Source: Dioscorea cayenensis subsp. rotundata
Taxonomy: Eukaryota; Streptophyta; Magnoliopsida; Dioscoreales; Dioscoreaceae
Direction: 5' to 3'
Assembly (NCBI RefSeq): GCF_009730915.1
Contig: NC_052471.1
Coordinates: 29,174,185 to 29,238,184 of the forward strand
DNA length: 64,000 nt
Shown here: positions 26,358-38,818 of the stretch, in pieces
Layout of the letters: every line of letters begins with the position of its first letter
Position numbering within the stretch: position 1 is the stretch's first letter
The notes under the pieces: model-generated
The model's database searches: none
What the model saw: only the letters and a program-made list of their open reading frames with translations
Told to the model about the DNA's origin: nothing
Made by a program: the position numbers and the translations under genes

Positions 26358-29191
26358 AGGAAGTAGGTTTTCATTTGCCTAGTCCTAGGTCTTTTCGTTT
26401 TGAGCAAGCATGGTGTCTAACTGATAATTTCGATATGCTCATCCGGGAGTGGTGGAGCTCTCCCAACCCCTGTGGGTGTGGGGCCTTCATCTTAGCTAAA
26501 AAGATCACTAGTTTACGGGAGAATCTTAAGACCTGGGCAAAATTTGAGTTCGGATCCATCAAGTTGAAAAAACTTGGGATTTTACATGAGATGGATGTAT
26601 TGGATCGCATCAGAGAGACTCGTTCTCTCACTCCTGTTGAGATAAATGCTGAGGTCCACCTGAGGACAGAGTTAGGGGCGATCCTTAAGCAGGAGGAAAC
26701 CTATTGGAAGCAAAGGGCTAGGATGACTTGGTTCAAAGAGGGGGATGAAAATACTAGATTCTTTCATTTAGTCGCAAATGGGAGAAGAAATCGAAACTTT
26801 ATTCCGTGGGTTTTGCGGGATAATGTTCGGGTGGAAGACTTTGAGGGTATTGGAAGAACGTTCACTTCTTTTTATCAAAACCTTTATGGCACGGAGCAGA
26901 CTTATAGACATCGGATTAACTGGACAGCACTTTTGGGGAGCAAGGGTACGCATAATTTGTCTAACCTGGATGCTCCCTTCACTCTGGAGGAAATTAAAGT
27001 GGCGGTATTTGGGATGAGGGCTGATAAGGCACCAGGCCCGGATGGTTTTCCTATGTTGTTTTTTCAGAAATTCTGGGACATTGTTAAGGCGGACATTTTT
27101 TTACTCTGTGAAGATTTTTACTGGGGGCGTGCCAACCTTGAAAGGATTAATTGGTCAAATATTGCACTGATTGCAAAAAGGCAAGGTCCTCAAGACCCCT
27201 CACATTATCGCCCAATTAGCTTGATTAACTGTTCGCTGAAAATCATCACCAAAATCCTTGCTAACAGGCTTAGCACTAAGATTGATGATTTAATTGATCC
27301 AACTCAGTCAGCGTTCATAAAAGGAAGATGCATCACTGACAATATTGCTACTGCTCAGGAACTAATCTTCTACATGCAGAAGCATCATCTCTTGGGCCTT
27401 ATTCTTAAGGTTGACTTTTCTAAGGCCTTTGACTCTGTTGATTGGGGCTTCCTCCTGGAGCTGTTAAGGGCAAGAGGGTTTGGTGAAAGATGGATTGGTT
27501 GGGTTCAAACTATCTTGGCCTCTTCTAAGGCTAAATTCCTCGTCAACAACGCTCAATGTGGTTATGTCCGCTTTCGTAGAGGGCTAAGACAGGGGGATCC
27601 TCTCTCCCCTTTGTTATTTGCGCTTGTGGTGGATGTTTTAAGCTCAATGTTTAATCATGCCCTTAACACGGGGATTCTACATGGGATCCCACTTGGGGGT
27701 TCTGGGGTCAAAATGTGTCACCTACAGTACGCTGATGATCTCTTGGTCATGTCTACTGGAGGGGTGGAAGATCTTAGGATTATCAAATTGATCCTTTATG
27801 TGTTTGAGGGGCTTTCTGGTCTAGCGATCAATTCTGAAAAGACATGTCTTTATACCTCACAAAAGAATCTTGAACCTCAGGCTTTCCTTGCTAGGACGCT
27901 CCACTGTTCTGTTGGCGTTCTCCCTTTGACCTATCTTGGGATACCTATCTCTGGGGGAAAGCCGCGGAAGCAGGACTGGGATATCTTGATCAATAAGGTT
28001 AGATCCAGACTGGAAATTTGGAAGTCCAAATTTCTATCTTTGGGGAAGATTAACTTTGTTGAATTACGTCCCTTCATCGCCATTCCCACCTATTGGATGT
28101 CCTTATTCAAAGTCTGCCTTGTTGGGTGATTAGGAGCATTGATAGAATTAGGAGAGACTTCCTGCAGTGCGCCCGGGGCGTGCATCATCCTAAGATTCGC
28201 TTAGTTAACTGGGCAAGATTGTGTCGATCTAGAGAGCAAGGGGGTTGGAATATTCTCAATTTGGAAGTGTTTAATAATGCCCTTCTCGGCAAGTGGTGGT
28301 GGAAGATCATTCTGGGGGCTAGATGGTGTGGGGCCGAGATTTTTTAGAGAAAAATTATTTTTGGTAGCGAGGCCAACCTGGAATCTTTTTCCATAAACGA
28401 GTATGGTAGAAGATCGGTCTTCTGGAATGGTATCCTCAAAATCTTACCTGCTTTCCTGGAAAAACATTTGCTCTCTGGTTAAAGGGGGATCTACCACTCT
28501 ATTCACGCTTGATAAGCGGGTGGAGGGTCGTGCCCCTCGCGACATCCGCCCCCATTTGTTCCTGTCCTCCAGGGACAAGGAGGGCACGGTCAGGGATTTG
28601 CTCAATGGGGGGTTGACCCTCCCTTTCGGGAACTTCTCTCGGGAGGGTAGTCTGATTACTTCTCTTTGCCTTCAGAATTGCGCAATTAAAGATGATCGAA
28701 GTTGGGGGCTCTCTTCTAACGGGGTGTTCTCCGTCAGATCCTTCTATCATTTCTTGAATGATGGAGGGCTCCGTTGTAGATGGACTCCCTCCATTCTCAA
28801 GGGTTGCTGCCCCAGGAAAATTAATCTCTTTAATTGGTTGGTTTGGGACAACAAAATTCTTACCCTACAAAACCTTGCGATTAGGAGATGTAATATCCTC
28901 CGGGATATCACTTGTGTGATGTGTCACTCCGCGATTGAGTCGGCAGATCACCTTTTCTCCCAATGTTCTGTTGCCTCTCAAATCTGGGGTTTTTTTTGCC
29001 AGTTACTGGGCGGCCATCGCACCCCTTTTTCTCTGATGGATCTGTGGGGGAATTGGCGTTCCCAGGTTACTAAATCCTTGATTCCCTCTTGGGATTTGAT
29101 CCTTCGAGCTATAACTTGGAATATTTGGTTGGAGAGAAATGCACGCATCTTTGATTGTGCTTGTTCATCTACTACTCGGTTATTTTTTTAA
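26358..29191 (+). pseudogene. LINE reverse transcriptase/zf-RVT pseudogene
   Basis: The first frame runs to 28129 and contains RT motifs KAPGPDGFP, HYRPISLINC, VDFSKAFDSVDW, RQGDPLSPLLFAL and the catalytic YADD (LQYADDLLVMS). Near 28110 a frameshift moves the continuation (LPCWVIRSIDRIRRDFL) to the frame of 28093-28347, where a stop follows. The frame of 28403-29191 then carries the zf-RVT domain (CPRKINLFNWLVW, CVMCHSAIESADHLFSQC). The ATG at 26231 lies in host DNA upstream of the insertion. At least two breaks make it a pseudogene, though the long first frame suggests moderate age. Confidence 0.92.
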
Positions 29192-29547
29192 GATTATTCA
29201 TATGGTGCTTATGTGGATGAATGCGACTCCCGATTCAAGAAAGCTAAACTGGAGGAGCCAAGCGACAAACTCGGGAGAAGCCTTGATTTCCTCTCTCTCG
29301 TGACTTGGAGCAGGGGGCTCGATCCCGATCCGGTTCCTCCTCGGTCGAGGGATAGCTCTTTGATGTTCCCTGTTTTTCCTAGGAGGGTCCATCCTCCCTA
29401 GTGGTGCATGTTTTTTTCTCCCTTGTTGTTTTTTTGTTGTTCTTCTCTTCTCCCACTCCTGGTGGGTAGACTGTTGGCGCTCCTCTCTGGAGTTTTGTTT
29501 GTTGGCTATCTTTTTTTTAATGTATGTGGTTTATCCACTTTTTTTCA
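26358..29547 (+). mobile_element. 5'-truncated L1-type LINE
   Basis: A 3.19-kb insertion lies between perfect 13-bp duplications. It begins in the linker before reverse transcriptase, so ORF1 and the endonuclease domain are absent, as expected of incomplete target-primed reverse transcription. RT, thumb and zf-RVT segments follow, then about 350 bases of 3' UTR. The end is T-rich and lacks a clear poly(A). Confidence 0.9.
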
Positions 29548-29560
29548 ATTTACCAGGGAG
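29548..29560 (+). repeat. Right target-site duplication of the LINE
   Basis: Exact copy of the 13-mer at 26345-26357. Confidence 0.85.
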
Positions 29561-30308
29561 TGTGTATTATAGAAAATTAGCTGTTCAATTTGTGTAGACT
29601 CACTCAACGGCCGGAAACGGGGATTGATTTGTAAATTTATTCCTATAGTCAAAAACATACCTTTAATAGTACCATTATGTCAGGCGCATTTTAAATACTA
29701 AAAATAAAAATTTTCACAAAACATCTTTGATAGTAAATACACTACTACTAAACTAAAGATTTTTGGTGAAATTATTTTTTAATTGAACTGTGAGTTGTTT
29801 ACTGTTTGTCCTGGTTTCCAGGTGATTTACTGGTGGTCATGCACATTCTTGCAGGTGATGAACTGGTCATGCACATTCTTGCATCATTGACTTTGTCTCT
29901 TCCATGAAGCTTTGTTTTGGTTTTTATCTTTGTAATATATAGTCATACAAAGTTATGCATGTGGAGTGATACATGCATAATGCATGGAATAGCATTTAGT
30001 TCCTCTGAAGACCTGAAGACAGAAAAGGACAAAGACAGCTTGTTTGGTTTGAAGGCTAGAAACGTTTAGGTCAACAAGCTGCTTGTAATGTATTTTTTTT
30101 TTAAAATAATTGTAATGTATTATAATATTATGAGAGAGAAAGGAGGATGTATAAATTAAGCAATATGCATATAAATGCAAGCTAGTATTAAAACAATGGG
30201 GAGGCAGTTGAGAAGTTGGTGAGGTCAAGCTCATAAGTCATAACTCATGAACAACTCATGAACGATAACTCCATTCGATCTGTTCATTCATAGGAAACTC
30301 AATACTCA
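29561..30308. other. Intergenic spacer, no gene seen
   Basis: AT-rich DNA. A phrase of about 25 bases (ggtcatgcacattcttgca) is repeated near 29836 and 29865. No exon or RNA gene recognised. Confidence 0.45.
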
Positions 30309-32248
30309 CACTACAAGAATATTTTAGATTAAAAATATTATTTTTGTTTCTGAATATTTAATTAATTTTATTGCTAGTTTATTTTACAAACATAATTGAA
30401 ATAACCTTTTTTTATAAATTAATTATGTTGCTAATTTATTTTACAAATATATTTAAAATAATTTTTTTCATTTCAAAAAAACTTGTTGCTATTGAATCCA
30501 AAACTGAAATAATAGTGTTTCAAAATTTATAAATGAATTTAAATAATTTTTATTCTGTTTCAAATTCAGATCTAATCAATTTGAATATGTTAGAAAATTT
30601 AGAAAGATATTTAAAAAAAATTTCCGTTTCAAATCCAAATTCTGCAAGAAAAATAAGATCCGTTTTAGATTTGTTGCATGATTTTGAAATGGATTAGAAA
30701 TGAATATAATTTTGCTAATTTGATTTTTAAAAACAAAATTAATTCATTGTCATTTGTTTGTAAACATTCTGGACAGAAAAAATAGAACAGTTACTTTAAT
30801 TGACTCATTAATTCATATAAATATACAAAATATGTTCAATAAAAATACAGCTAAATAATATAATTTATCATGGTCAACATCATACCATCATTCAAAGGAT
30901 GAAAGAATTTAGCCTCTGTCTTTATTATCATAGCCTGCATTTGACGCATCACTTGTTCACGTTATTAATCTCTCTTTTATAGTACCAATGACCAAGTGGT
31001 CTATTGGTAGCCAGGTCTCTATTAGAACTCTTCACAAGTAGTAAAAAGAGTTCTAATCAACATGTAATTGTAACTAGTCAACATTCTAGCATAGCTATCC
31101 AACCTTGGTCTCCAACGCCTCATATGATGTAGCTAAGGATGGTCCATAAGATGACATAGGTAGAAATCATATATCTATGATCCAACCTCATAAACTCGGA
31201 GCTTCTTTTCACCCCCACACTTGATAGTAGAGATCCATCTCATCCATAATAAGAGGCTCACTATGAACCTCTTATGCCTGAGATGGCTACATTATGAGCT
31301 CCAAATAATGATCATGGACTAGTCAATTTACTTATAAAATATTGTTGTTGAAGCTATATATCAATTAAAATAGCATGTCCTATAAACAAAGGCTTTAGTG
31401 AAAAACACATAAATAAAAATAACTAGTTATTTAGTGATTCTTGGCCAAGCTTCAATTGCTAAAAAAATACAATAAATTGACATAACTTACAATTAGTATT
31501 AGATTAAACAAGTTGATACAGAGAGATCACATATGATCACAAATATAAATGAATTACTAGTCTCTCTAAATAATGTGTGTGAAAAATGGAGCCCTCCTTA
31601 TCTTATGATATACTAGATATATACAGTTCCTCTTATTAAATGAGGTATAAACACATCTATTAAAAGAAGAGCAAGTGTCTTAATTAAAATGAACTTCATT
31701 AAGCTCTAATAAAGTTAGTATTCAAATGAACACCATATTTATGATATCATAAATATTATTATTTCAGTACACGAAATTCATTCCAACAAAGTCTTTTGTC
31801 CACCATTTTTATACTATCATAAATATTATTATTTTAGTACATGAAATTTATTTCAACAAAAGTCTTTTGTCTACCATATATATTTATAATGTCATAAATA
31901 TCATTATTTTAGTACATAAAATTCATTGCAACAAAAATCTTTTGTCTACCTAGAGACATTTTTCCAACAATGTTCATTCTCATCTAACCATTTTTTAAAA
32001 TGGTACATGATCTTGTAGCATAAACAATAGACAATATAGCTTGTGATACACAAAGTCAAACAACAACTAAACACAAGTAGTTAGCCATAATAAACAAAAC
32101 AACTTACTTACAACAAACAATTGTACATAACAAACTAAAAATTTTAATATGTACACTCTTTTCATTAATTAGTTGTATGTGTAGTCTCGCTCATCCACTA
32201 TCAAGTGCTAAGGCATCCATGGATGATGTCAGAGTTTCATTAGCATAA
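30309..32248 (-). mobile_element. Possible CACTA (En/Spm) transposon end, degenerate
   Basis: CACTACAAGAA at 30309-30319 is the classic plant CACTA terminal motif. It is followed by AT-rich subterminal DNA with recurring ttattttacaaa. On the minus strand near 30880-30970 a short stretch reads EQVMRQMQAMIIKTEAKFF, which resembles the tail of plant En/Spm-type Transposase_24 proteins. The matching far terminus was not found, and the copia element at 32254 interrupts the region. Treat as tentative. Confidence 0.4.
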
Positions 32249-32253
32249 GCAGT
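32249..32253 (+). repeat. Left 5-bp target-site duplication of the young copia element
   Basis: gcagt, repeated at 38211-38215 directly after the right LTR. Confidence 0.85.
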
Positions 32254-33182
32254 TGTTGGGGTTTAAACGGGTTTGAAACAGTGAAAAACTGCGGAAGTTA
32301 CTGTAGTAATGTACTATTCAATGACACTGTAGCACTGTTACTGTTCACATGCGGCCGGTATGCGGGCGCACACTTGCCCGTGAAGTTCACTGGAAAATCT
32401 ATGCGGGCGCAAGCTTGCCCGTGAGTCTCTCTGCCTGCACGGCACTGTAGCAAAATACTGTTCACATACGGGGGTCATGCGCCCGCATACACCCCGTGAA
32501 GCTCACTGGAGATTCCGTGCGGCCCGTATGCAGCCCGCATAAGCTGCAAAATGCATTCAAAGTCTTCCTTGAGGCTTCAATGCTCCTCCCAAAGGTTCTA
32601 CAAGGCTTCAAAGCTTCAAAACAACTCATAAAAAGCTATTAAACCCCCCATTCATGTTAGAATGAGATGAACAAACATATATCAACACAAGAAACGATTT
32701 TTAGCGTGGAAACCCTACAAATCGAGGGAAAAACCACGGGACTCCTTAGAGCCTCTTAAACATGTTTCCACTATGTTGACTTATGGGATAACAACAAGAT
32801 CTCTCTAGCTCACTAGAGGAGTACATGCAAAGAACATGAATTTCACAAGAAAAAGAGATTCAACACTCATACATCATCCATACACTAGGATGGTTCACAA
32901 AAGGACCTTAAGGAATGAGAGTTGAGGGATCAAACCAAAGGATTAGGAGAGATCCGGCGATGAAGCCTTCCAATCTTGCCTTCTCCAAGAACCCTAGCTC
33001 CTCCTTCTCTTCCTTAGATTATTCTTCTTTTTCTTCCTAAAAACCATGAATAGTCACACCCTCATTCTCATCAAAGATGAGAGCATTTACCCTTGTGAAA
33101 TTCCCTTTAAGCCCTCCTCCATAAGTCAACATAGCTTCATTTTTAAACATGGTCCAACCCAACAAATGGGCTGGACCCAACA
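32254..33182 (-). repeat. 3' LTR of the young copia element (929 bp)
   Basis: Same termini as the right LTR. It holds the GC-rich palindromic repeats gcgggcgcacacttgcccgt and gcgggcgcaagcttgcccgt and phrases of the type actgtagca/tactgttcac. Confidence 0.93.
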
Positions 33183-33197
33183 AATCTCCCCCTCAGC
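33183..33197 (-). promoter_or_regulatory. Polypurine tract of the young copia element
   Basis: On the minus strand the sequence GAGGGGGAGATT lies directly before the 3' LTR, the expected place for plus-strand priming. Confidence 0.8.
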
Positions 33198-34328
33198 ACC
33201 ATTTGGGGGGTTCTAGCAATCCTGCTCTTTCCCGACATGCTTCAAGCTTCTCCTTGGATAATGCCTTGGTGAACATATCGGCCCCATTCTCACTAGTGTG
33301 TATCTTCTCCAAGTACAACTCTTTAGATTCAAGAACATCTCGAATCCAATGATATCTAACATCGATATGCTTGGACTTCGAATGGAATGTTGAATTTTTG
33401 GAAAGATAGATGGGCGCTACGGTGTCACAATAGACAATACACTTCTCTTGTTGCATACCCAATTCTTCAAGAAACTTCTTCATCCATAAAGCTTCCTTGC
33501 AACCCTCGATGAGTGCAATATACTCGACACGTGGTGGATAATGCAACACACTGCGAGCTTTGATTTGCCCGAAAAGCGACTCCCCACAAAAGTCATCATG
33601 AACCACAGGCGATTTTTCGGAGTCCACATCGCTGCCATATCTGAATCTGTATACCCATATAAAATGGGTTCACCTTTACCAAAACACAAACATACCCGGG
33701 AAGAACCTCTTAGATACCTCAGTATCCACTTCACTGCAGCCCAGTGCTCCTTTCCCGGATTTGAGAGAAATCTGCTCACAACACCAACAGCATGAGCAAT
33801 ATCTGGTCTCGTACACACCATGGCATACATCAAACTGCCAACAGCGGATGCATAAGGAACTCGGCTCATCTCCTCCTTCTCTTTGTCACTTGAAGGACAT
33901 TGACTTGAGCTAAGTTTAAAATGACCTGCAAGTGGAGAACAAACAGCCTTGGCTTCCTTCATGTTGAACCTCTCAAGAACCTTGTCAATGTATTTTTCTT
34001 GAGACAACCACAACTTCTCATTCATCCTGTCACGGGAGATTTTCATACCAAGAATCTATTTAGCTGTACCTAAGTCCTTCATAGCAAAGGACTTGCTTAA
34101 CTGTCTCTTCAGGTCTTCAATCTTGCTTGCATCACGACCAACAATAAGCATGTCATCAACATAGAGTAGAAGAATAATGAAGTCATCATTTGAGTGTTTC
34201 TTCACAAACACACAATGATCAACTGAACTTCTAGTGTACCCTTGAGTCATCATAAAGGAGTCAAACTTCTTGTACCACTGCCTTGGCGCTCGTTTGAGTC
34301 CATACAAACTCTTCTTCAACCTGCACAC
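33193..34328 (-). pseudogene. Copia RNase H and RT C-terminal part
   Basis: 34328-34056 encodes the RT core with LYGLKRAPRQWYKKFD and the catalytic LLLYVDDMLIVG. 34046-33480 continues with EKYIDKVLERFNM, PYASAVGSLMYAM and RPDIAHAVGVVSRF, and 33627-33193 with the RNase H end (EYIALIEGCKEALWMKKFL, HIDVRYHWIRD). A stop at about 34049 and a frame change near 33560 break it. The order and spacing are otherwise those of an intact copia pol. Confidence 0.88.
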
Positions 34329-34447
34329 TAGATTCTCTTTTCCCTTGACTTTGAACCCTTCGGTTGCTCCATATATATTTCCTCCTCTAGATCACCATGA
34401 AGAAAAAGCGGTTTTCACATCAAGTTGTTCCACCTCTAGGGTTTAGA

Positions 34448-34777
34448 CTAGCGGCTAAACCAAGCACAACTTCGATGGATGACATCTTCTGGCTCGAGAA
34501 AATATTTCTTCAAAGTCAATACCTTTCTTTTGGTGAACCCCTTCACAACCAACCTTGCCTTGTACTTTGGTTTGTGAGCTATTACTTCGGTCTTCAACTT
34601 GTACACCCACTTGTTCTTTAAGGCCTTCTTGCCCTTAGGAAGCTTCACCAAGTCATAGGTGTGGTTCTCACACAAGGAACTCATCTCCTCCTTCATGGCT
34701 CCAAACCACTCCTGCTTCTTCTCATGTTGTATAGCTTCCTCATATGTTTTACGGCTCTCCTCCATCACTTTGAGCAT
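34448..34777 (-). pseudogene. Copia reverse transcriptase N-terminal part
   Basis: The frame contains the conserved RT entry (W-x-x-AMKEEMSSLCENHTYDLV, LKNKWVYKLK, YKARLVVKGF). It is separated from the integrase frame by a broken stretch (34778-35101) and from the RT core by another (34329-34447). Confidence 0.85.
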
Positions 34778-35101
34778 AACATATTCATTTTGTACTTGTA
34801 TCTACTAGAGGGATGACGATCTCTAGTAGATCTTCTCACTGGGTCTCAAGCTGGTGGCGTTGGAGATGCTTCTTCAATTTCTTCAATCGGCTCTACATCT
34901 TCGATTTGGAGGAACTTCACTTCTAACGGTCTCATTACCATTTTCTTGGACATCTCCCCTTGAGCTGAACTCAGTATAGGTGAAGGGACCCGAATCAACA
35001 CTAACGGGGAAACTCAAGCGAGGAACTAGAGGTCTCACCACGCTCATCAAGATCGGTCATTTGATCTTCTAGAAACACAACATCTCTGCTCCCGACAACC
35101 T

Positions 35102-36430
35102 TCACATTAGCTGGATCCCACAATCGTAGCCAAACTCCTCATGACCATAACCCAAGAAAATACACTGCTTTGCTTTGTTATCAAGCTTGGACCTCTCATC
35201 TTTGGGAATATGAACAAAAGCCCTACAGCCAAATACTCTCAAGTGAGTATAGGAGATCTCTTTCCCAGTCCACACTCTGTTCGGCACATCACCATCTAGA
35301 GCTGCTGCTGGAGAAAGATTTATCATGTCTACTGCAGTCCTCATAGCTTCCCCCCAAAAGGACTTAGGAAGCTTTGCATGAGAGAGCATGCATCTGATCC
35401 TCTCTTCAATTGTTCTGTTCATTCTCTCAGCCACACCATTTAGCTGAGGTGTCTTGGCTGGAGTCTTCTCAAGCCTGATTCCATGAAGTCTACAGTACTC
35501 TTCAAACGGCCCTCTGTATTCACCACCATTATCTGCTCTTACTGCCTTCAACTGTTTTCCTGTCTCCCTTTCAACCTTAACATGGAGATCCTTGAAGACA
35601 TCAAGCACTTGATCTTTAGTCTTCAAAACAGTTGCCCAGACCTTCCTTGAATAATCATCAATGAAGGTCACAAAATAGTGTCCACCCCCAAGTGTTTTGT
35701 CCTGCATAGAACAAACATCAGTATGCACCAAATCAAGAATATTTGATTTCCTAGATGGGGGGTGAGAATGAAATGCCACTCTATGTGTTTTCCCTGCTAA
35801 GCAATCCACACATGTTTTGAGAGATGCCCATTGCATATTCGGTAGAAGATTCTTCTTGGAGAGAAGTTGTAGCCCTTTCTCACTAACATGCCCAAGTCTT
35901 CTATGCCATAGCTCAATGCTTGCATCTTTCTGAATTGCATTCAATTCCCCTATGTGTAACTTAGCTTGCATAACATAGAGTGTGTTTGCCTTATTCCCTC
36001 TAGCAACCACTAGTGAACCTTTGGTGAGCTTGCACTTACTTTCACCAAACCAACTGACAAACCCATCATCATCAAGTCTTCCTGTGGATATCAAATTTAG
36101 GCGAATGTCTGGAACATGCCTAACATCCTTGAGTACTAGCTTGAGCCCTTGATTGGTCTCCAAGCAAATATCTCCAATACCCACTATCTTCGATGCACCA
36201 CTGTTACCCATTTTGACATTTCCAAAATCACCACTAGAGTAGGTAGAAAAGAAGTTACCATGGGGAGTGACATGAAATGAAGCTCCTGAATCGAACACCC
36301 AGTCACTCTCTTGGCTCACAAGATTAATACAAGCATCATCACAAATGACACTGATGTCACCATCTGTGGCTACTGTATTAGTCTCCTTCTCCTCTTTACT
36401 TCCACCACTCGCTCTCTTTTTGAGGAGCAC
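35102..36430 (-). pseudogene. Copia protease and integrase region (open for 442 codons)
   Basis: The longest frame of the element. It has the aspartic protease site DSGASFHVT, the GAG-pre-integrase zinc finger (LWHRRLGHV, CVDCLAGKTHRV) and the integrase catalytic core (HTDVCS, DNGGEYRG, PQLNGVAERMNRTIEE), followed by the FGCRAFVHIP box. A separate frame just upstream encodes the CCHC knuckle (CFHCNKMGHMKREC, about 36437-36480), so a frameshift in a 7-A run near 36484-36490 separates gag from pol. Confidence 0.9.
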
Positions 36431-36442
36431 TGCACTCCCTCT

Positions 36443-37177
36443 TCATGTGGCCCATCTTGTTACAATGAAAACACTTGATGTTTTTTTCCCGTTCTTTGAT
36501 CCGCCCTCGGATGTGTCTTTGTTGCCAAAACCTTGAGGATGTCTGCTCTTGCTTCTACCACGGCCTTCTGGCTTTTCTGAAACAAGAACACCTGAGGAAG
36601 TTTCACCTTTTTCTTTCCTCCTAGCCTCTTCACTCATTAGGCTCTCCTTAACCATTTCCATGGTTAGCTTTCCACCTGGTGCTGAAGTGCTCAGAGATAC
36701 CACTAAAGTTTCCCAACTATCTGGCAAGGAACTTAGGAGTAGCAATGCTTGCAACTCATCTTCAAGAGTCATCTTCATAGATGTCAATTGGTTCACTAAG
36801 CCCTGGAAGTCACTAGTATGCTCTGTCATACTTCTTCCATCTCTGTACTTCAAATTTACTAGCCTTCGAATGATTGAGGCCTTGTTCCTGGAGGTGCTCT
36901 TCTCATACATGCCTTCTAACTTTTTCCAAAGTTCATCGGCCTTTACTTCTTCGGAAATGTGATGAAAGATGTTTACATCTACCCATTGCCGAATTGTTGC
37001 AGAAGCTTTTAGATGTAAAATTTCCTATTCATCTTCACTCACCTTCTCCGGTTTTTCTTTGCCCATCACCGGCATGTACAAGTCTTTTACAATTAGCAAG
37101 TCTTGCATCTTGCGCTTCCAAATCGAATAATTCGATTGAGTTAACTTTATCATCCCACATGAAGCTTGTTCGGCCAT
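36443..37177 (-). pseudogene. Copia gag with a premature stop
   Basis: The gag ATG is at 37177-37175 (MAEQASCGMIKLTQSNYSIW), a typical copia gag start. A TAG at 37027-37025 ends it after 50 codons. The reading then resumes through WKKLEGMYEKSTSRNKA and LVNLKYRDGRSMTEH to 36443, with a frameshift before the zinc knuckle. Confidence 0.88.
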
Positions 37178-37214
37178 CTCAATTCACAACAAATAATCCC
37201 TAACCAACCTGAAC

Positions 37215-37226
37215 GCTCTGATACCA
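37215..37226 (-). promoter_or_regulatory. Primer-binding site of the young copia element (initiator-Met type)
   Basis: On the minus strand TGGTATCAGAGC lies two bases from the inner end of the 5' LTR. This is the standard complement of the plant initiator-Met tRNA 3' end. Confidence 0.93.
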
Positions 37227-37228
37227 CT

Positions 37229-38210
37229 TGTTGGGGTTTAAACGGGTTTTGAAACAGTGAAAAACTGTGGAAGTTACTGTAGTAATGTACTATTCACTGG
37301 CACTGTAGCACTGTTACTGTTCACATGCGGCCGGTATGCGGGCGCACACTTGCCCGTGAAGTTCACTGGAAAATCTATGCGGGCGCAAGCTTGCCCGTGA
37401 GTCTCTCTGCCTGCATACACCCCAGCAAAATACTGTTCACCAGGTACTGTTCACGGCACTGTAGCAAAAACACTGTTCACATACGGGGGTCATGCGCCCG
37501 CATACACCCCGTGAAGCTCACTGGAGATTCCGTGCGGCCCGTATGCAGCCCGCATAAGCTGCAAAATGCATTCAAAGTCTTCCTTGAGGCTTCAATGCTC
37601 CTCCCAAAGGTTCTACAAGGCTTCAAAGCTTCAAAACAACTCATAAAAAGCTATTAAACCCCCCATTCATGTTAGAATGAGATGAACAAACATATATCAA
37701 CACAAGAAACGATTTTTAGCGTGGAAACCCTACAAATCGAGGGAAAAACCACGGGACTCCTTAGAGCCTCTTAAACATGTTTCCACTATGTTGACTTATG
37801 GGATAACAACAAGATCTCTCTAGCTCACTAGAGGAGTACATGCAAAGAACATGAATTTCACAAGAAAAAAGAGATTCAACACTCATACATCATCCATACA
37901 CTAGGATGGTTCACAAAAGGACCTTAAGGAATGAGAGTTGAGGGATCAAACCAAAGGATTAGGAGAGATCCGGCGATGAAGCCTTCCAATCTTGCCTTCT
38001 CCAAGAACCCTAGCTCCTCCTTCTCTTCCTTAGATTATTCTTCTTTTTCCCTAAAAAACCATGAATAGTCACACCCTCATTCTCATCAAAGATGAGAGCA
38101 TTTACCCTTGTGAAATTCCCTTTAAGTCCTCCTCCATAAGTCAACATAGCTTCATTTTTTTTTTTTTTTTTTAAACATGGTCCAACCCAACAAATGGGCT
38201 GGACCCAACA
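37229..38210 (-). repeat. 5' LTR of the young copia element (982 bp)
   Basis: It matches the 3' LTR nearly throughout. Extra sequence near 37410-37470 duplicates the actgttcac/ctgtagca phrases, and a run of about 17 T near 38157-38172 is longer than in the other copy. Confidence 0.93.
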
Positions 38211-38215
38211 GCAGT
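38211..38215 (+). repeat. Right 5-bp target-site duplication of the young copia element
   Basis: gcagt, identical to 32249-32253. Confidence 0.85.
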
Positions 38216-38813
38216 GGGCCGGGCTGCCATCAAGAAGAGTGGGGGCACCAATAAGAGGAATAGGAACTAATTAAAGACGGCTAAGATCTAATAGTTGTAT
38301 GAATAAGCAATGTATTATGTATAAAATTAACCCGTAGAGTATGAGTAGGCCGTGCTATAGAAGATGAATAAACATAATGAGCATCATGCATGGAATGATC
38401 CCCTAATTCTCAAAAGAGCCTTTGACCTTAATAATAAGTTGAATCTCTTACAAATTGAGCCTCCTCTATGACATATCCCTTTTATCTAACAAGTATTGTC
38501 ATATTAGTATATATACAAACCTAATTTACAAACAAATGATAGTCAAGTTATATTATTATTATTTGATTCTATGCTACAAATAAGATTTTTATCAATATAA
38601 TTACCTTAATTTATTCAATATCATAATCAAATTCATCACATATTCACTTTCTAATTCAAGTTGAGGGTCCTCTTCATCCTCAACTTATTCACTACCAATT
38701 TCAATTAGTACTTGACTTGGTTCATTAAAAAAATTATTCTACATCATTAACGTTGATGTGTATTAAAAGGATTTCCATTTAATCTTGTTGAAAATTGCTT
38801 CACGTGATATAAG
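38216..38813. other. Spacer between young copia element and solo LTR
   Basis: No gene recognised. The first 40 bases are GC-richer and form, together with the sequence left of the copia insertion, a short open frame on the minus strand that is too short to assign. Confidence 0.4.
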
Positions 38814-38818
38814 AGTCA

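Larger units (their letters stand above)
32254..38210 (-). mobile_element. Young Ty1/copia retrotransposon with complete LTRs, PBS, PPT and TSD
   Basis: A 5957-bp element. LTRs are TGTTGGGGTTTAAAC...GACCCAACA, flanked by 5-bp duplications (gcagt). The PBS matches the initiator-Met tRNA 3' end, and a purine tract adjoins the 3' LTR. The two LTRs differ by few substitutions plus an insertion of about 40 bp and a longer T run in the right copy, so the insertion is recent. The coding region has a stop in gag, a frame break before the zinc knuckle and breaks in RT, so it probably moved with proteins supplied by relatives. Confidence 0.95.

Noticed and set aside
38216..38260. Short hydrophobic open frame formed across the copia insertion site
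   Set aside because: About 36 codons, no start codon and a stop directly upstream; too short to assign.
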